Shown: positions 1 to 7,215 of the stretch, piece after piece
How the letters are laid out: every line of letters starts with the position of its first letter
Numbering within the stretch: the stretch's first letter is position 1
Assembly (NCBI GenBank): GCA_033722415.1
Contig: JAWVZC010000043.1
Location: 1-17,387, forward strand
From: JAMQKA01 sp033722415
GTDB taxonomy: Bacteria; Bacteroidota; Rhodothermia; Balneolales; Balneolaceae
DNA: 17,387 nucleotides
Direction: 5' to 3'
Made by a program: the position numbers and the translations under genes
The notes under the pieces: generated by a model
The model's database searches: none
Told to the model about the DNA's origin: nothing
The model's input: only the letters and a program-made list of their open reading frames with translations

Positions 1-1
1 G

Positions 2-238
2 CCGAACCTACCGGTGGCACGTGCCCTGTGGAATCCCAAACCCGAGCTTAAAACCGCAGCCAGGGCGTGGATTCTCTCCGGCGGATCTCATCACACCGTC
101 TTCAGTCAGTCCCTGGACGCAAACCATATCCGTGACTTCGCCGAAATGTTCGGTGTAGAATGCCTTGTTATCGACGAGGACACCGAGATTAACAACTTCA
201 AGCGTACACTGCGAGCGAATCAGGCTTATTATCGTTGA
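2..238 (+). CDS. araA: L-arabinose isomerase, C-terminal end (partial at window start)
   Basis: AraA converts L-arabinose to L-ribulose in the cytosol, the first step of bacterial arabinose catabolism. Only the last 78 codons are present: the frame is open from base 2 and ends in TGA at 236-238. The visible residues carry the family's C-terminal signature: PNLPVARALWNPKPELK, then AWILSGGSHHTVFS (the conserved GGxHHTxFS segment, whose histidine helps form the metal/active site), then FAEMFGVECLVIDEDT and a final short helix ending AYYR. These match the known C-terminus of E. coli AraA closely, so the call rests on family recognition over the whole visible part. The GTG at 14 is an internal valine, not a start. 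No other arabinose gene follows; the next 520 bases have no gene, so araA is probably last in its operon. Confidence 0.95.
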   Translation, partial: PNLPVARALWNPKPELKTAARAWILSGGSHHTVFSQSLDANHIRDFAEMFGVECLVIDEDTEINNFKRTLRANQAYYR

Positions 239-759
239 ATGGGCGTACAATATATCGCTTATCCCGGGTACAGATTCCTTTTTTTAGCGAAATATGTACT
301 CACCAACTGATTGGAGGATAACCAGGAGATCCTCACTTCCAAACTATTTTACCGGTTGCCAATGGATTAGCCCCGGATTTCTCACAAGTATTGAGGATTA
401 ATTCATGTATCATAAAGGCCAATGACTTATATCATATATAACAATAACATCAGGTATAACAAGGTGTATTGGGCTGCGAAATTTACTCATCACGTTTCAG
501 CTTGTCGTTCTTCAGTCCCTAATCCTCTCGGAGTTTGTTTACACAAAAAGGAACATCTCTGTCATCAGAAAAGTGCAAGTGTGATATTTTGCAAAAGATG
601 CCATAACTAAAACGGAACGAGTGTAGAACGGGTTGGACTGCCTGCATCACTATTCCTGTGTCTTCAGTCTTGTTGCGCCGGTCAGGTAATCGTGATAACG
701 GTTTAAATGCGTTACCTCTCTGGATCCGGCTTCAGAGCTCCGGCATAAACACGGAGGCG
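239..759. other. Gene-poor stretch between araA and the HAD gene
   Basis: These 521 bases separate two convergent genes and are AT-richer than their surroundings. I see no convincing gene; the longest frame (422-610, +, 62 codons) has no recognisable domain or Shine-Dalgarno and an implausible composition. A run of seven T at 279-285 follows a CCCGGG palindrome (263-268) after araA but there is no good GC-rich stem before it, so a terminator there is doubtful. GAGGAT (314-319) and ATCCTC (329-334) form a short inverted repeat. Near the HAD end, TAACG (696-700) and CGTTA (710-714) could pair around a nine-base loop, flanked by AGGTAA/TTACCT, and may help end HAD transcription. Confidence 0.5.
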
Positions 760-1416
760 CTAATCCATCAGCACCAGCAACTGATCGAGGGTGAAGTTCT
801 CAAAATTATCGATGACTAGGTGGCACGAATGGAGCTCCTCGCGCGTGTGGGTTGTTGTCACTCCGATGACCACGGCTCCGGACGCCAGCCCTGATTCGAT
901 ACCGGAAACCGAATCTTCGATGACGATGCATTGGGGGGCTTTCAGCCCTATTGCCGCGGCTGCATTGTGATAGGGCTCAGGGTGCGGTTTGGTATGGGTG
1001 ACATGCGAAGAGTCCAGCACGGCATCAAAATGGTCATAAATACCGAGCTCATTAAGTATGAAATCGGCGTTTTCAGAGGGGGCTGAGGTGGCCACCACCA
1101 TCTTTACGTTTTTCTTCCTGAGATCCCTGATAAATTCGATTACGCCCGTTACCTGCATCGCCTCGGGATCGAACATATCACGAAAAATCTGTTCCTTTTC
1201 ATTGGCCAGTTCCTCCAGTCGCTGAGAGGAAATTTCCCCGAATATCTTCGGAATCCACTCCTTGTTGGCTCGCCCGTAGATGTTGTTCTTCAGGTAATCA
1301 TCATCAATTTGGATCTGGTGTTTTTTACAGAAAATATTAATCGCTTTTTTGTGGGCGGGATTGCTGTGCACGATGACCCCGTCCATGTCAAACAGAACAC
1401 CGAAATTACTGCTCAT
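760..1416 (-). CDS. HAD-superfamily hydrolase, beta-phosphoglucomutase/sugar phosphatase type
   Basis: A 218-residue cytosolic enzyme of the haloacid dehalogenase superfamily, subfamily I, similar to beta-phosphoglucomutases and small sugar-phosphate phosphatases. All four motifs are visible: motif I FDMDGVIVHS with nucleophile D10 and acid/base D12; motif II VVATSAPSEN around T110/S111; motif III lysine K143 in TKPHPEPY; motif IV VIEDSVSG with E167/D168 for Mg2+. Residues about 15-85 form the helical cap that sets substrate choice. Length is normal for the family. The ATG at 1414-1416 is placed just before motif I, as usual, without a Shine-Dalgarno sequence. It stands alone, convergent with araA and divergent from the barrel gene at 1794, so context does not identify its substrate. 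Mutase versus phosphatase cannot be decided from the motifs. Confidence 0.9.
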   Translation of the reverse strand: MSSNFGVLFDMDGVIVHSNPAHKKAINIFCKKHQIQIDDDYLKNNIYGRANKEWIPKIFGEISSQRLEELANEKEQIFRDMFDPEAMQVTGVIEFIRDLRKKNVKMVVATSAPSENADFILNELGIYDHFDAVLDSSHVTHTKPHPEPYHNAAAAIGLKAPQCIVIEDSVSGIESGLASGAVVIGVTTTHTREELHSCHLVIDNFENFTLDQLLVLMD

Positions 1417-1793
1417 TTGGTAGTAGTATTAAGTTAAACCCGTTGTAACGACCAGTACCGGGTATTATTGAAGTTGTTTTGGGCCTGAATATACAAATGC
1501 ATTTCCTATTGCCTAATTATTTCCTGTTGAAATCATTATGGGAATAATTTCTTCGAAATGTTGTCGCTAACATCAATATGTGATGAACTTATCTCCGGAG
1601 AGTTCGTAGAATATGCATGCAAAAGCTGCCGGTTACAGGATACTAATCAGCAGTAATGAGTGACAGGCACAGGACACTATTGTCTACGCTTTCAATTAGT
1701 ATTCAGGCGGATGATCGTTACAAATCACGGTTCTGAAGACTCTTGCTTTGGCCGGCAACACACAAAGAAAACAACAAATAAGGAATGCGATAC
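1417..1793. other. Divergent intergenic region between HAD gene and barrel gene
   Basis: About 377 AT-rich bases must contain the promoters of the leftward HAD gene and the rightward barrel gene. I could not assign a -35/-10 or a Bacteroidota-type TTTG/TAnnTTTG pair with confidence. I see no gene, long repeat or strong hairpin. The last bases (1780-1784, AAGGA) are the ribosome-binding site of the following gene. Confidence 0.5.
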
Positions 1794-2489
1794 ATGAAAA
1801 AAACGATACTGTTCCTCCTGCTTTTTGGGGGTTCCGGTGTTCCCCTGGCGGCTGGCCAGAATTTCGATTTCGGGTTGAGTGTTGACGGGGGATTTCCGCA
1901 GGGAAATTTCAAACGCAACGTGGAAAGTAACGGCCTTGGGCTTGAAGCATTTGCGGCTTACCGTATCCACTCCTCTCCAGTCAAAGTGGGGATCAATCTC
2001 GGTTTTGTTACCTACGGAAACGATACCAGAAAAGAGATCTTCAACCCGAATATTCCGGAGGTTAGGGTGGGTGTACGAACCAACAACAATATCTTTACCG
2101 GGCATCTTTTCACGAGATTTGAATCTGCCGAAGGAATTGTACGGCCCTATTTTGATGCACTCGCGGGGCTGAACTACCTCTTTACGGAAAGCAGGGTCGA
2201 GGACGATGACTGGGGCGAGACGATCGCCTCCACCACCAATTTTGACGATACCGCCTTTAGTTATGGCCTCGGGGGCGGGGTAAAGTTCAAAGTTGCCGAG
2301 TCGTATGATCAGTTCGGCAAACCGCTGAAGTGGTTTATCGACGTGAGAGCCAAATATCTGGTCGGCGGGGAGGCCGAATACCTGAAAGAAGGGGCCCTGC
2401 GAAATGAAAATGGCAGGCTGGTTTACGATACCAGCAGGTCAAGCACCGATTTGCTCACCGTCGGGCTTGGGTTTGTGGTATCTTTTTAA
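1794..2489 (+). CDS. Small outer-membrane beta-barrel protein (porin-like, OmpW/OprF type)
   Basis: A 231-residue exported protein. It opens with a classical signal peptide (MKKTILFLLL..., cleavage probably after ...PLAAG-Q near residue 22), followed by alternating polar/hydrophobic strands typical of an eight-stranded barrel, e.g. FDFGLSVDGGFPQGNF, VKVGINLGFVTYG and VRPYFDALAGLNYLF. It ends in LLTVGLGFVVSF, with the terminal phenylalanine that the Bam machinery recognises. Two in-frame ATGs exist at 1785 and 1794; the AAGGA at 1780-1784 is nine bases from the second and adjoins the first, and the second puts the lysines directly before the hydrophobic core, so 1794 is chosen. No function beyond outer-membrane barrel can be assigned. 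It converges on the matrixin gene. Confidence 0.85.
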   Translation: MKKTILFLLLFGGSGVPLAAGQNFDFGLSVDGGFPQGNFKRNVESNGLGLEAFAAYRIHSSPVKVGINLGFVTYGNDTRKEIFNPNIPEVRVGVRTNNNIFTGHLFTRFESAEGIVRPYFDALAGLNYLFTESRVEDDDWGETIASTTNFDDTAFSYGLGGGVKFKVAESYDQFGKPLKWFIDVRAKYLVGGEAEYLKEGALRNENGRLVYDTSRSSTDLLTVGLGFVVSF

Positions 2490-2505
2490 TGAAAGCCAGT
2501 AGATA

Positions 2506-2545
2506 ACTGAAAAGCTTCTTTTGAAGTCAAAAAGAGCTTTTCAGT
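2506..2545. terminator. Hairpin between convergent genes, probable bidirectional terminator
   Basis: ACTGAAAAGCT at 2506-2516 is repeated exactly inverted as AGCTTTTCAGT at 2535-2545, an 11-bp perfect stem with an 18-base loop that itself can form a small CTTC/GAAG hairpin (2515-2526). It lies between the stop of the rightward barrel gene (2489) and that of the leftward metalloprotease gene (2575). The T-tract sits inside the stem, not after it, so it is not a textbook intrinsic terminator; position is the main argument. Confidence 0.55.
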
Positions 2546-2574
2546 ACTACCAGTACCAGATCGTTTTCTCTGCC

Positions 2575-3585
2575 TTACTCAGCGGGCCAGTCCCCGTAAA
2601 TGCTCTGGTATGAAGACAGGTCGGTACCCAGAAGCTCTCGCTGTGTGCCCAGGATAATGGCATTCATTACGGCACGGGGCGATACATGAAGACGGAGATT
2701 CGGGGCATTCAAACCGGTTATTGAAATCTTGCCAAAGTGGCCGAAACCAAGGGCATGTCCGTTTTCATGAAGTGCAACTGTTTCAATATCGATGGCACCT
2801 CCGCTGTTACCGGCATCGGTCCATAGGAAATCATCGTTGTACCAGACCTCTTTCAAGGCCACATCGTTATACCCGTCGTTATTGATATCGGTCGGATTAT
2901 CGTTTTGATCAACCCAAACAAACGTAAACGTGACACCAAGTACATTTTCACGAGCGCCGGGTTCAAGGACGATATCGAACAGTTGGCCGGGCAAAAATCC
3001 CACTTGAGAAATATCCGCCAAAAAGGGATTGCCCCCGAGAATAATACTCGGGTTTTCGGCTGTGGTCGGGCGTTTGGTAATAATCAGTTTCGAGCTGTTG
3101 TCGGCAGCATCCCAGGTGTCGAACGAAGCATCGATAGCGGGAATGCCGTTGATAGCATCATCGGTACCGAAATTGGCCGTTGCAAACGGTCCCCAGGTGA
3201 TATAATTGAGGGTATTCCCGTCGGAAGAGCGGCGCGGATCGCCCGGTACCCACTGTGCATTAAGACGCAGCCTACGGTCGTTTGCAAAAATAATCTGTCC
3301 CTTTGCCGGTTGTTCGGAATTGCCGCTGGTAACGGTTTCGGCATAGGCCAGTCGAATATTCAGTCCGCGTTCTGCCAACTGCGTGTTCACCTTCTTGATA
3401 TCAGGAACAGATTTGAACTGCATGCGTCTGCCATCGAAGTCGGTGCCCGGTGCACTGCTCTTGACCCCGATTGACGGATCATCTGACGTCGTATCCCCCG
3501 GTGTTGTCAGAGTTGGATCACTGCAGGAAGTGACAAGTAGTGCAAGAAAAAACGAAGTAAAAACAATTTTTATACGTGACAGCAT
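2575..3585 (-). CDS. Matrixin-type zinc metalloprotease, lipoprotein
   Basis: A 336-residue predicted lipoprotein protease acting outside the inner membrane. The N-terminus is a lipoprotein signal: MLSRIK, hydrophobic core, lipobox LVTSC with C21 as the lipidated cysteine, then an S/D/T-rich spacer. The catalytic site is a full metzincin motif HENGHALGFGH at 273-283 (zinc ligands H273, H277, H283; base E274), followed by a Met-turn AVMNA with M307 and the family-typical tail LSSYQSIYG. YITWGPFA near 128 and IDASFDTWDA near 151-160 resemble the start of matrixin catalytic domains. DINNDGYND at 233-241 looks like a Ca2+-binding loop. AAGAGG six bases upstream supports the ATG at 3583-3585. The target is unknown; the gene lies downstream of a broken barrel gene on the same strand. 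Confidence 0.88.
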   Translation of the reverse strand: MLSRIKIVFTSFFLALLVTSCSDPTLTTPGDTTSDDPSIGVKSSAPGTDFDGRRMQFKSVPDIKKVNTQLAERGLNIRLAYAETVTSGNSEQPAKGQIIFANDRRLRLNAQWVPGDPRRSSDGNTLNYITWGPFATANFGTDDAINGIPAIDASFDTWDAADNSSKLIITKRPTTAENPSIILGGNPFLADISQVGFLPGQLFDIVLEPGARENVLGVTFTFVWVDQNDNPTDINNDGYNDVALKEVWYNDDFLWTDAGNSGGAIDIETVALHENGHALGFGHFGKISITGLNAPNLRLHVSPRAVMNAIILGTQRELLGTDLSSYQSIYGDWPAE

Positions 3586-3727
3586 GGGTACCTCTTGATT
3601 AATGTTGTTTTTAAAATAGGAGTGTGAGATAAATAGGTTTAAACAAGTAAGCGTTTTCGGAACAATAAATCCAGTTATAGGTAAAGAATGAAAGAAGCGG
3701 GTATCCGGCTAAACGTCCGGATCATCG

Positions 3728-4309
3728 TCAATGGCTGAAATATAATCCCCCGGATATCGACTGCAGTGCCTCTCCATCGTCATTGGCTGCCAGGTTGGCT
3801 TCCAGTACCAGGTTCAGATGACTGGTCAGGAAAACATCAATCCCGACAGGAATGATCACGGCATGCAGAACAGTGCCTTAGGGAAAAACAGGTTCATAAC
3901 TGATCCCGGAGTATATCCCGGCCTGCCCGGCCTGTTTGCCCGCGATAACAGAGAGTTTGAGCCCCGGTTTTTTCCAAACATGCACCCTGGCCAGCAAAGA
4001 GATGTTTACAGGTGATCGGGGTTCGGCGGCAATCCCAAACCGAATATGACCACCCAAGTAGGTCTTGTCTTCAAACAAACCTACCTTCCCGTGGAGTGTC
4101 TTGCTGCCGTTAACTCCATAGGCCCCGCGCAGTAGGAGCATTGTCTCTTGCGATTGGGTAAGTACGACCGGTTGAATGCCGAGCGAAAGATGGCGCTGTG
4201 CAGGTGAATGGCGATTCATAAAAAACCCATCCTGGGCCCGGATGTCGGCAGCAAACAGAAACAGGAGCAGGAATAACGGCAGCGGGATTATTGAAGGATT
4301 TCGGGTCAT
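3728..4309 (-). pseudogene. Outer-membrane barrel-like gene interrupted by an in-frame TAA
   Basis: The intact first part, 143 codons (4309 to 3881), has a signal peptide (residues 1-25, ending in ADIRAQ) and alternating strands such as HLSLGIQPVVL, TMLLLRGAYGV and GGHIRFGIAA. It stops at TAA (3878-3880) right after GISYEPVFP. The same reading frame then stays open for 49 more codons to TGA at 3728-3730 and reads as clear protein: GTVLHAVIIPVGIDVFL, then SHLNLVLEANLA, ending ISGGLYFSH, i.e. further barrel strands and a typical barrel end. The full product would be about 193 residues. A single nonsense change in a lysine, glutamine or glutamate codon (AAA, CAA or GAA to TAA) explains this; no frameshift is needed. 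A sequencing error is the alternative. The truncated protein lacks its final strands and probably cannot fold. Confidence 0.75.
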
Positions 4310-4338
4310 CTCAATTTGAATTGGATTTTAGCATTCCT

Positions 4339-4599
4339 TCACTGAAAGTCCCGCATATCGATTTGTTCCGACGGGTACGGTGGATAAATATCAATGATCT
4401 GTGAATCCGTATTCGGTGTGATGGTGGATGCCACACCTGTTGCCTGCTGCTGGAATGAACAGGTGTCGGCAGGCTGGCAAACATCCGGGAAACAAAGAGC
4501 GATAAATCCGGAGATCTGCCGGAATGCCTCCCTTCTTATTCCTGTTGAAAGGTTCGAAAAAGAATATTCCCGGTTACAGGCTATGAAAAATATCAACAT
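4339..4599 (-). pseudogene. Lipoprotein-like open frame lacking a proper 5' end, overlapping photolyase
   Basis: This 86-codon frame (ATG at 4597-4599; an in-frame TTG precedes it) begins MLIFFIACNREYSF, a short hydrophobic run with a lipobox-like FIAC but no charged n-region, so its signal peptide looks cut short. The body has two further cysteines in CFPDVCQPADTC and the C-terminus is DIYPPYPSEQIDMRDFQ, which runs past the limits of any plausible frame on the other strand and reads as real protein. It ends 29 bases before the broken barrel gene on the same strand, consistent with an old two-gene unit. Its first 17 bases overlap the chosen photolyase start on the opposite strand. I do not recognise a family. 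It may be a remnant, a real small lipoprotein, or a chance frame. Confidence 0.4.
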
Positions 4600-6058
4600 C
4601 AAGCGCGTATTTGACAGAAACCAGAAGCAACCGAATCCGGAGGGTGATTACGTTGTCTACTGGATGCAGACTGCGCACCGACTTCACTACAACTATGCGC
4701 TCGAGTATGCGGTGGGATGGGCTAACAAGCTGGGCAAGCCGCTGCTGCTCTACGAGGAGCTGAAATGCGACTACCGCTGGGCCTGCGACCGCTTTCACCG
4801 GTTTTATCTCGAGGGGATGCAGGAGCACGGGTATTATGCCGAGCAGCACGGTCTGAACTACCTGCCGTTCGCGGAGGTAACACCGGGTGCCGGCCGAAAA
4901 GCTTACAAACGTGTTATGGAGAAGGCCTGCTGCCTGGTCACTGACGAGTACCCGGTATATTTCATCCGCGAGCGGAACAGGCGGCTGGGCAAAGAGCTGC
5001 AAATCCCGGTTATTACGGTCGATACCAACGGGCTGATTCCACTGGGAGTTACGGAGAAGGATCCCTATAACGCCTACTTCTTCCGGAAGATCATGCAACG
5101 CAATTTCCTGGAGTGTTACACCCATCCCCCCAAAAAGGATCCGCTGGATAATCTGGAGAACAGGGAGCGGCTCGACCTTGATGCCATCCGAAGCCTATTT
5201 CCCGAAACGGGTCGTCTGCCGGGAGATGTCACCGGGTTTATCTCCGGCCTGGATATCGATCACTCCGTAGGGCCACTGGAGATCACGGGAACCCGAAAGG
5301 CGGCGCTCGGCAAGCTGGGTCAGTTTGTGCAATATGGACTGTCCGAGTATGACGAGAAGCGCAACGACCCCGACGAAAACAAAGTGAGCGGGCTGAGCCC
5401 GTGGCTCCATTTCGGCAAGATTTCGACCCATGAGATCCTGCAAACGGTGCTGCAGCACCAGCCGGAAGGGTGGGACCTGGACAATATCACCTTCAACAAG
5501 GGATCTACTGGCGGCTTTTTCAACGGTGATCCCAATATCGACGGATTCCTGGATGAGCTGATCACTTGGAGAGAGGTCGGCTTCCATTTTGCCCACCACC
5601 GGCCCGACTACGCCGAGTTCGAAAGCCTGCCCGACTGGGCGCTTAAGACACTGCGCGACCATGAAACCGACCCGCGGGAGTGGGTATACAGTTACGAGGA
5701 GCTCGAAAACGCCCAGACCCATGACGAAATATGGAACGCCGCCCAGCGGCAGCTCCGCCGGGAGGGCATCATCCACAATTACCTGCGGATGCTGTGGGGC
5801 AAGAAAGTGATCGAATGGACCCCCGACCCCGAAACCGCACTGGATTACCTGATCGAGCTTAACAATAAATTTGCCATTGACGGGCGCGACCCCAACAGCT
5901 ACTCCGGCATTTTCTGGTGTTTCGGCCGGTTCGACCGCGCCTGGCAGGAACGACCCATCTTCGGCAAAATCCGTTACATGACCAGCCAAAGCACACGCCG
6001 CAAAGTGAAACTGAAGCGCTACCTGCAGAAGTACGGCCCGCAGCAGTCGTTGATGTAG
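4583..6058 (+). CDS. phr: Deoxyribodipyrimidine photolyase, class II type
   Basis: A cytosolic flavoprotein that uses light and reduced FAD to split UV-induced cyclobutane pyrimidine dimers. The 491-residue length fits class II photolyases. Visible hallmarks, numbered from the chosen start: YWMQ at 26-29 opening the Rossmann-like domain; SGLSPWLHFGKIS near 269-281 in the FAD domain; LDELITWRE near 323-331; THDEIWNAAQRQL and the LWGKKVIEW block; DGRDPNSYSGIFW at 433-445; RPIFGKIRYM at 457-466. These C-terminal blocks are characteristic of class II rather than class I enzymes. The frame is open to an ATG at 4394, but the extra 63 codons have no photolyase character and mirror a minus-strand frame, so ATG 4583 is chosen although its ribosome-binding site is weak. 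The N-terminal half and the KGSTGGFFNGDPN segment (306-318) look divergent. Confidence 0.88.
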   Translation: MKNINIKRVFDRNQKQPNPEGDYVVYWMQTAHRLHYNYALEYAVGWANKLGKPLLLYEELKCDYRWACDRFHRFYLEGMQEHGYYAEQHGLNYLPFAEVTPGAGRKAYKRVMEKACCLVTDEYPVYFIRERNRRLGKELQIPVITVDTNGLIPLGVTEKDPYNAYFFRKIMQRNFLECYTHPPKKDPLDNLENRERLDLDAIRSLFPETGRLPGDVTGFISGLDIDHSVGPLEITGTRKAALGKLGQFVQYGLSEYDEKRNDPDENKVSGLSPWLHFGKISTHEILQTVLQHQPEGWDLDNITFNKGSTGGFFNGDPNIDGFLDELITWREVGFHFAHHRPDYAEFESLPDWALKTLRDHETDPREWVYSYEELENAQTHDEIWNAAQRQLRREGIIHNYLRMLWGKKVIEWTPDPETALDYLIELNNKFAIDGRDPNSYSGIFWCFGRFDRAWQERPIFGKIRYMTSQSTRRKVKLKRYLQKYGPQQSLM

Positions 6059-6417
6059 CTCATAGTGTTGAAAGGCAGGGTGATTTCGGGAAATGTGATG
6101 TAATGTTGATCGGCAAAACCAATATAATGTATTTCCCCGCTCATACATTATGATTTAAAAAGGACAGTATGACTCTTCAGCAGATTTGAAAATTCCCAGC
6201 TACTCAATATCCGGAAGGTACTACTCAATACATCCTCCTGGAGTGAAAATAGATAAAGAGAGGGGATCGCCATTGGGAGTATAATCGGCGAGGTTCGGTG
6301 TAACACCTGCGTTTCTGTCATTGTTTAACTTCTTGTAATGTATCGTTTGGCATCTTCCAAATGCGGGCCAGGAAGGGATATCCCCTTTCACGTAAAGACA
6401 TAACCACTATTTACATG
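6059..6417. other. Intergenic stretch between photolyase and PNP ends
   Basis: About 359 bases between two convergent genes without a recognisable gene. It contains an AT-rich perfect inverted repeat (6124-6151, listed separately), a pair of 10-base direct repeats CTACTCAATA at 6200-6209 and 6221-6230, and a GGGATATCCC palindrome near 6374-6383 just after the phosphorylase gene. No good GC-rich stem followed by a T-run was seen for either gene. Confidence 0.5.
6124..6151. repeat. AT-rich perfect inverted repeat downstream of photolyase
   Basis: ATAATGTAT at 6124-6132 and ATACATTAT at 6143-6151 are exact reverse complements separated by TTCCCCGCTC. The nine-base stem is almost pure A/T, so it would be a weak transcription terminator; a protein-binding operator or a helper hairpin for 3' end formation is equally possible. 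It lies 66 bases after the photolyase stop. Confidence 0.4.
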
Positions 6418-7215
6418 CTAAAGGTGTTCAATCAACGCCGTCACCAGTTTTGCAAAGTCCTCTTTGCGCAGTTCCGCCGCTTTCGAGACCTCCTCGTGGT
6501 TGAGCTTGCCGTCCGTCACCCCAGCCGCCATATTGCTGATCATGGAGATGGCAGCCGTTTTGATACCGAGCCGGGCCGCCTCCATCAGCTCCGGGGCGGT
6601 ACTCATGCCCACGGCATCCGCCCCCATGATGCGGTATGCGCGAATTTCCGCTTTGGTCTCGTAGTTGGGGCCCTTGGCGTAGATATAGGTGCCGAACTGG
6701 GTGGTGATGCCGAGATCGGAGGCAAGCTTCCTGATCTCGGGCACCCGGCGGTGGTGGGTATAACGGAACTGTTTGTACCCCTGCGGGGTGATCGTCATAT
6801 TCTGGCGTATTATATCCTCGATCACCATCAGGTCACCCACCGAAAACGATGTATTGATCGCTCCGGCCGCGTTGGAGATGATCAGCTGTTCTGCCTGTAA
6901 CGCCTTGGTCAGGTAGACCGGCAGCACGGTTTGTTCAAACGAGTATCCCTCGTAGTGATGAAACCGCCCGGAAAAGGCGATGATGCTGTTATCACCGATT
7001 GTACCGGAGATCAGGGTGCCGTCATGCCCCTGCACGGAGGTCGCCGGGAAGTGCGGGATCGTGGAGTAGGGGATGGCACTGTTTTTTTGGATCCGGCCGG
7101 CAAACCCGCCGAGCCCCGATCCCAGTATGATGACCGCCCGTGGCGATTCCGGCACACCGCGCCCCGAAAGAAATGAGATCGTATCATCGAGATAGTCAGG
7201 AAGTGGCATCGGCAT
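6418..7215 (-). CDS. punA: Purine nucleoside phosphorylase, trimeric PNP/MTAP family
   Basis: Cytosolic enzyme that splits purine nucleosides with phosphate into free base and (deoxy)ribose-1-phosphate in purine salvage. The 265-residue length is standard for the trimeric class. Motifs: phosphate loop ILGSGLGG at 30-37; H64 in the QGHDG loop; phosphate/ribose segment GRFHHYEGY at 83-91 (R84, H86); NAAGAIN at 115-121; KGPNYETKAEIR at 181-192 with E186, corresponding to the base-binding glutamate; VGMSTAPE with M204; SNMAAG with N228, the base-contacting asparagine. S227 before it, where human PNP has threonine, is the common bacterial form. The ATG at 7213-7215 overlaps the end of the preceding hydrolase gene by 20 bases; a second ATG lies two codons later. 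It is last of the phoH/hydrolase/phosphorylase unit. Methylthioadenosine phosphorylase activity is a less likely alternative. Confidence 0.93.
   Translation of the reverse strand: MPMPLPDYLDDTISFLSGRGVPESPRAVIILGSGLGGFAGRIQKNSAIPYSTIPHFPATSVQGHDGTLISGTIGDNSIIAFSGRFHHYEGYSFEQTVLPVYLTKALQAEQLIISNAAGAINTSFSVGDLMVIEDIIRQNMTITPQGYKQFRYTHHRRVPEIRKLASDLGITTQFGTYIYAKGPNYETKAEIRAYRIMGADAVGMSTAPELMEAARLGIKTAAISMISNMAAGVTDGKLNHEEVSKAAELRKEDFAKLVTALIEHL

Noticed and set aside
422..610. 62-codon plus-strand open frame in the araA-HAD gap
   Set aside because: No Shine-Dalgarno, no domain, unusual composition, and no sign of coding continuity; most likely chance.
1785..1787. ATG at 1785 as the start of the barrel gene
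   Set aside because: AAGGA directly adjoins it with no spacing, while the ATG at 1794 has proper spacing and a standard signal peptide.
3728..3880. Frameshift as the cause of the broken barrel gene
   Set aside because: The coding tail after the stop is in the same frame as the first part, so a nonsense codon is sufficient.
4394..4582. 63-codon N-terminal extension of the photolyase
   Set aside because: It has no photolyase similarity, mirrors a minus-strand frame, and the family-like sequence begins at the ATG of 4583.
5195..6148. 317-codon minus-strand open frame
   Set aside because: It lies antisense to conserved photolyase motifs and has no domain of its own; shadow frame.
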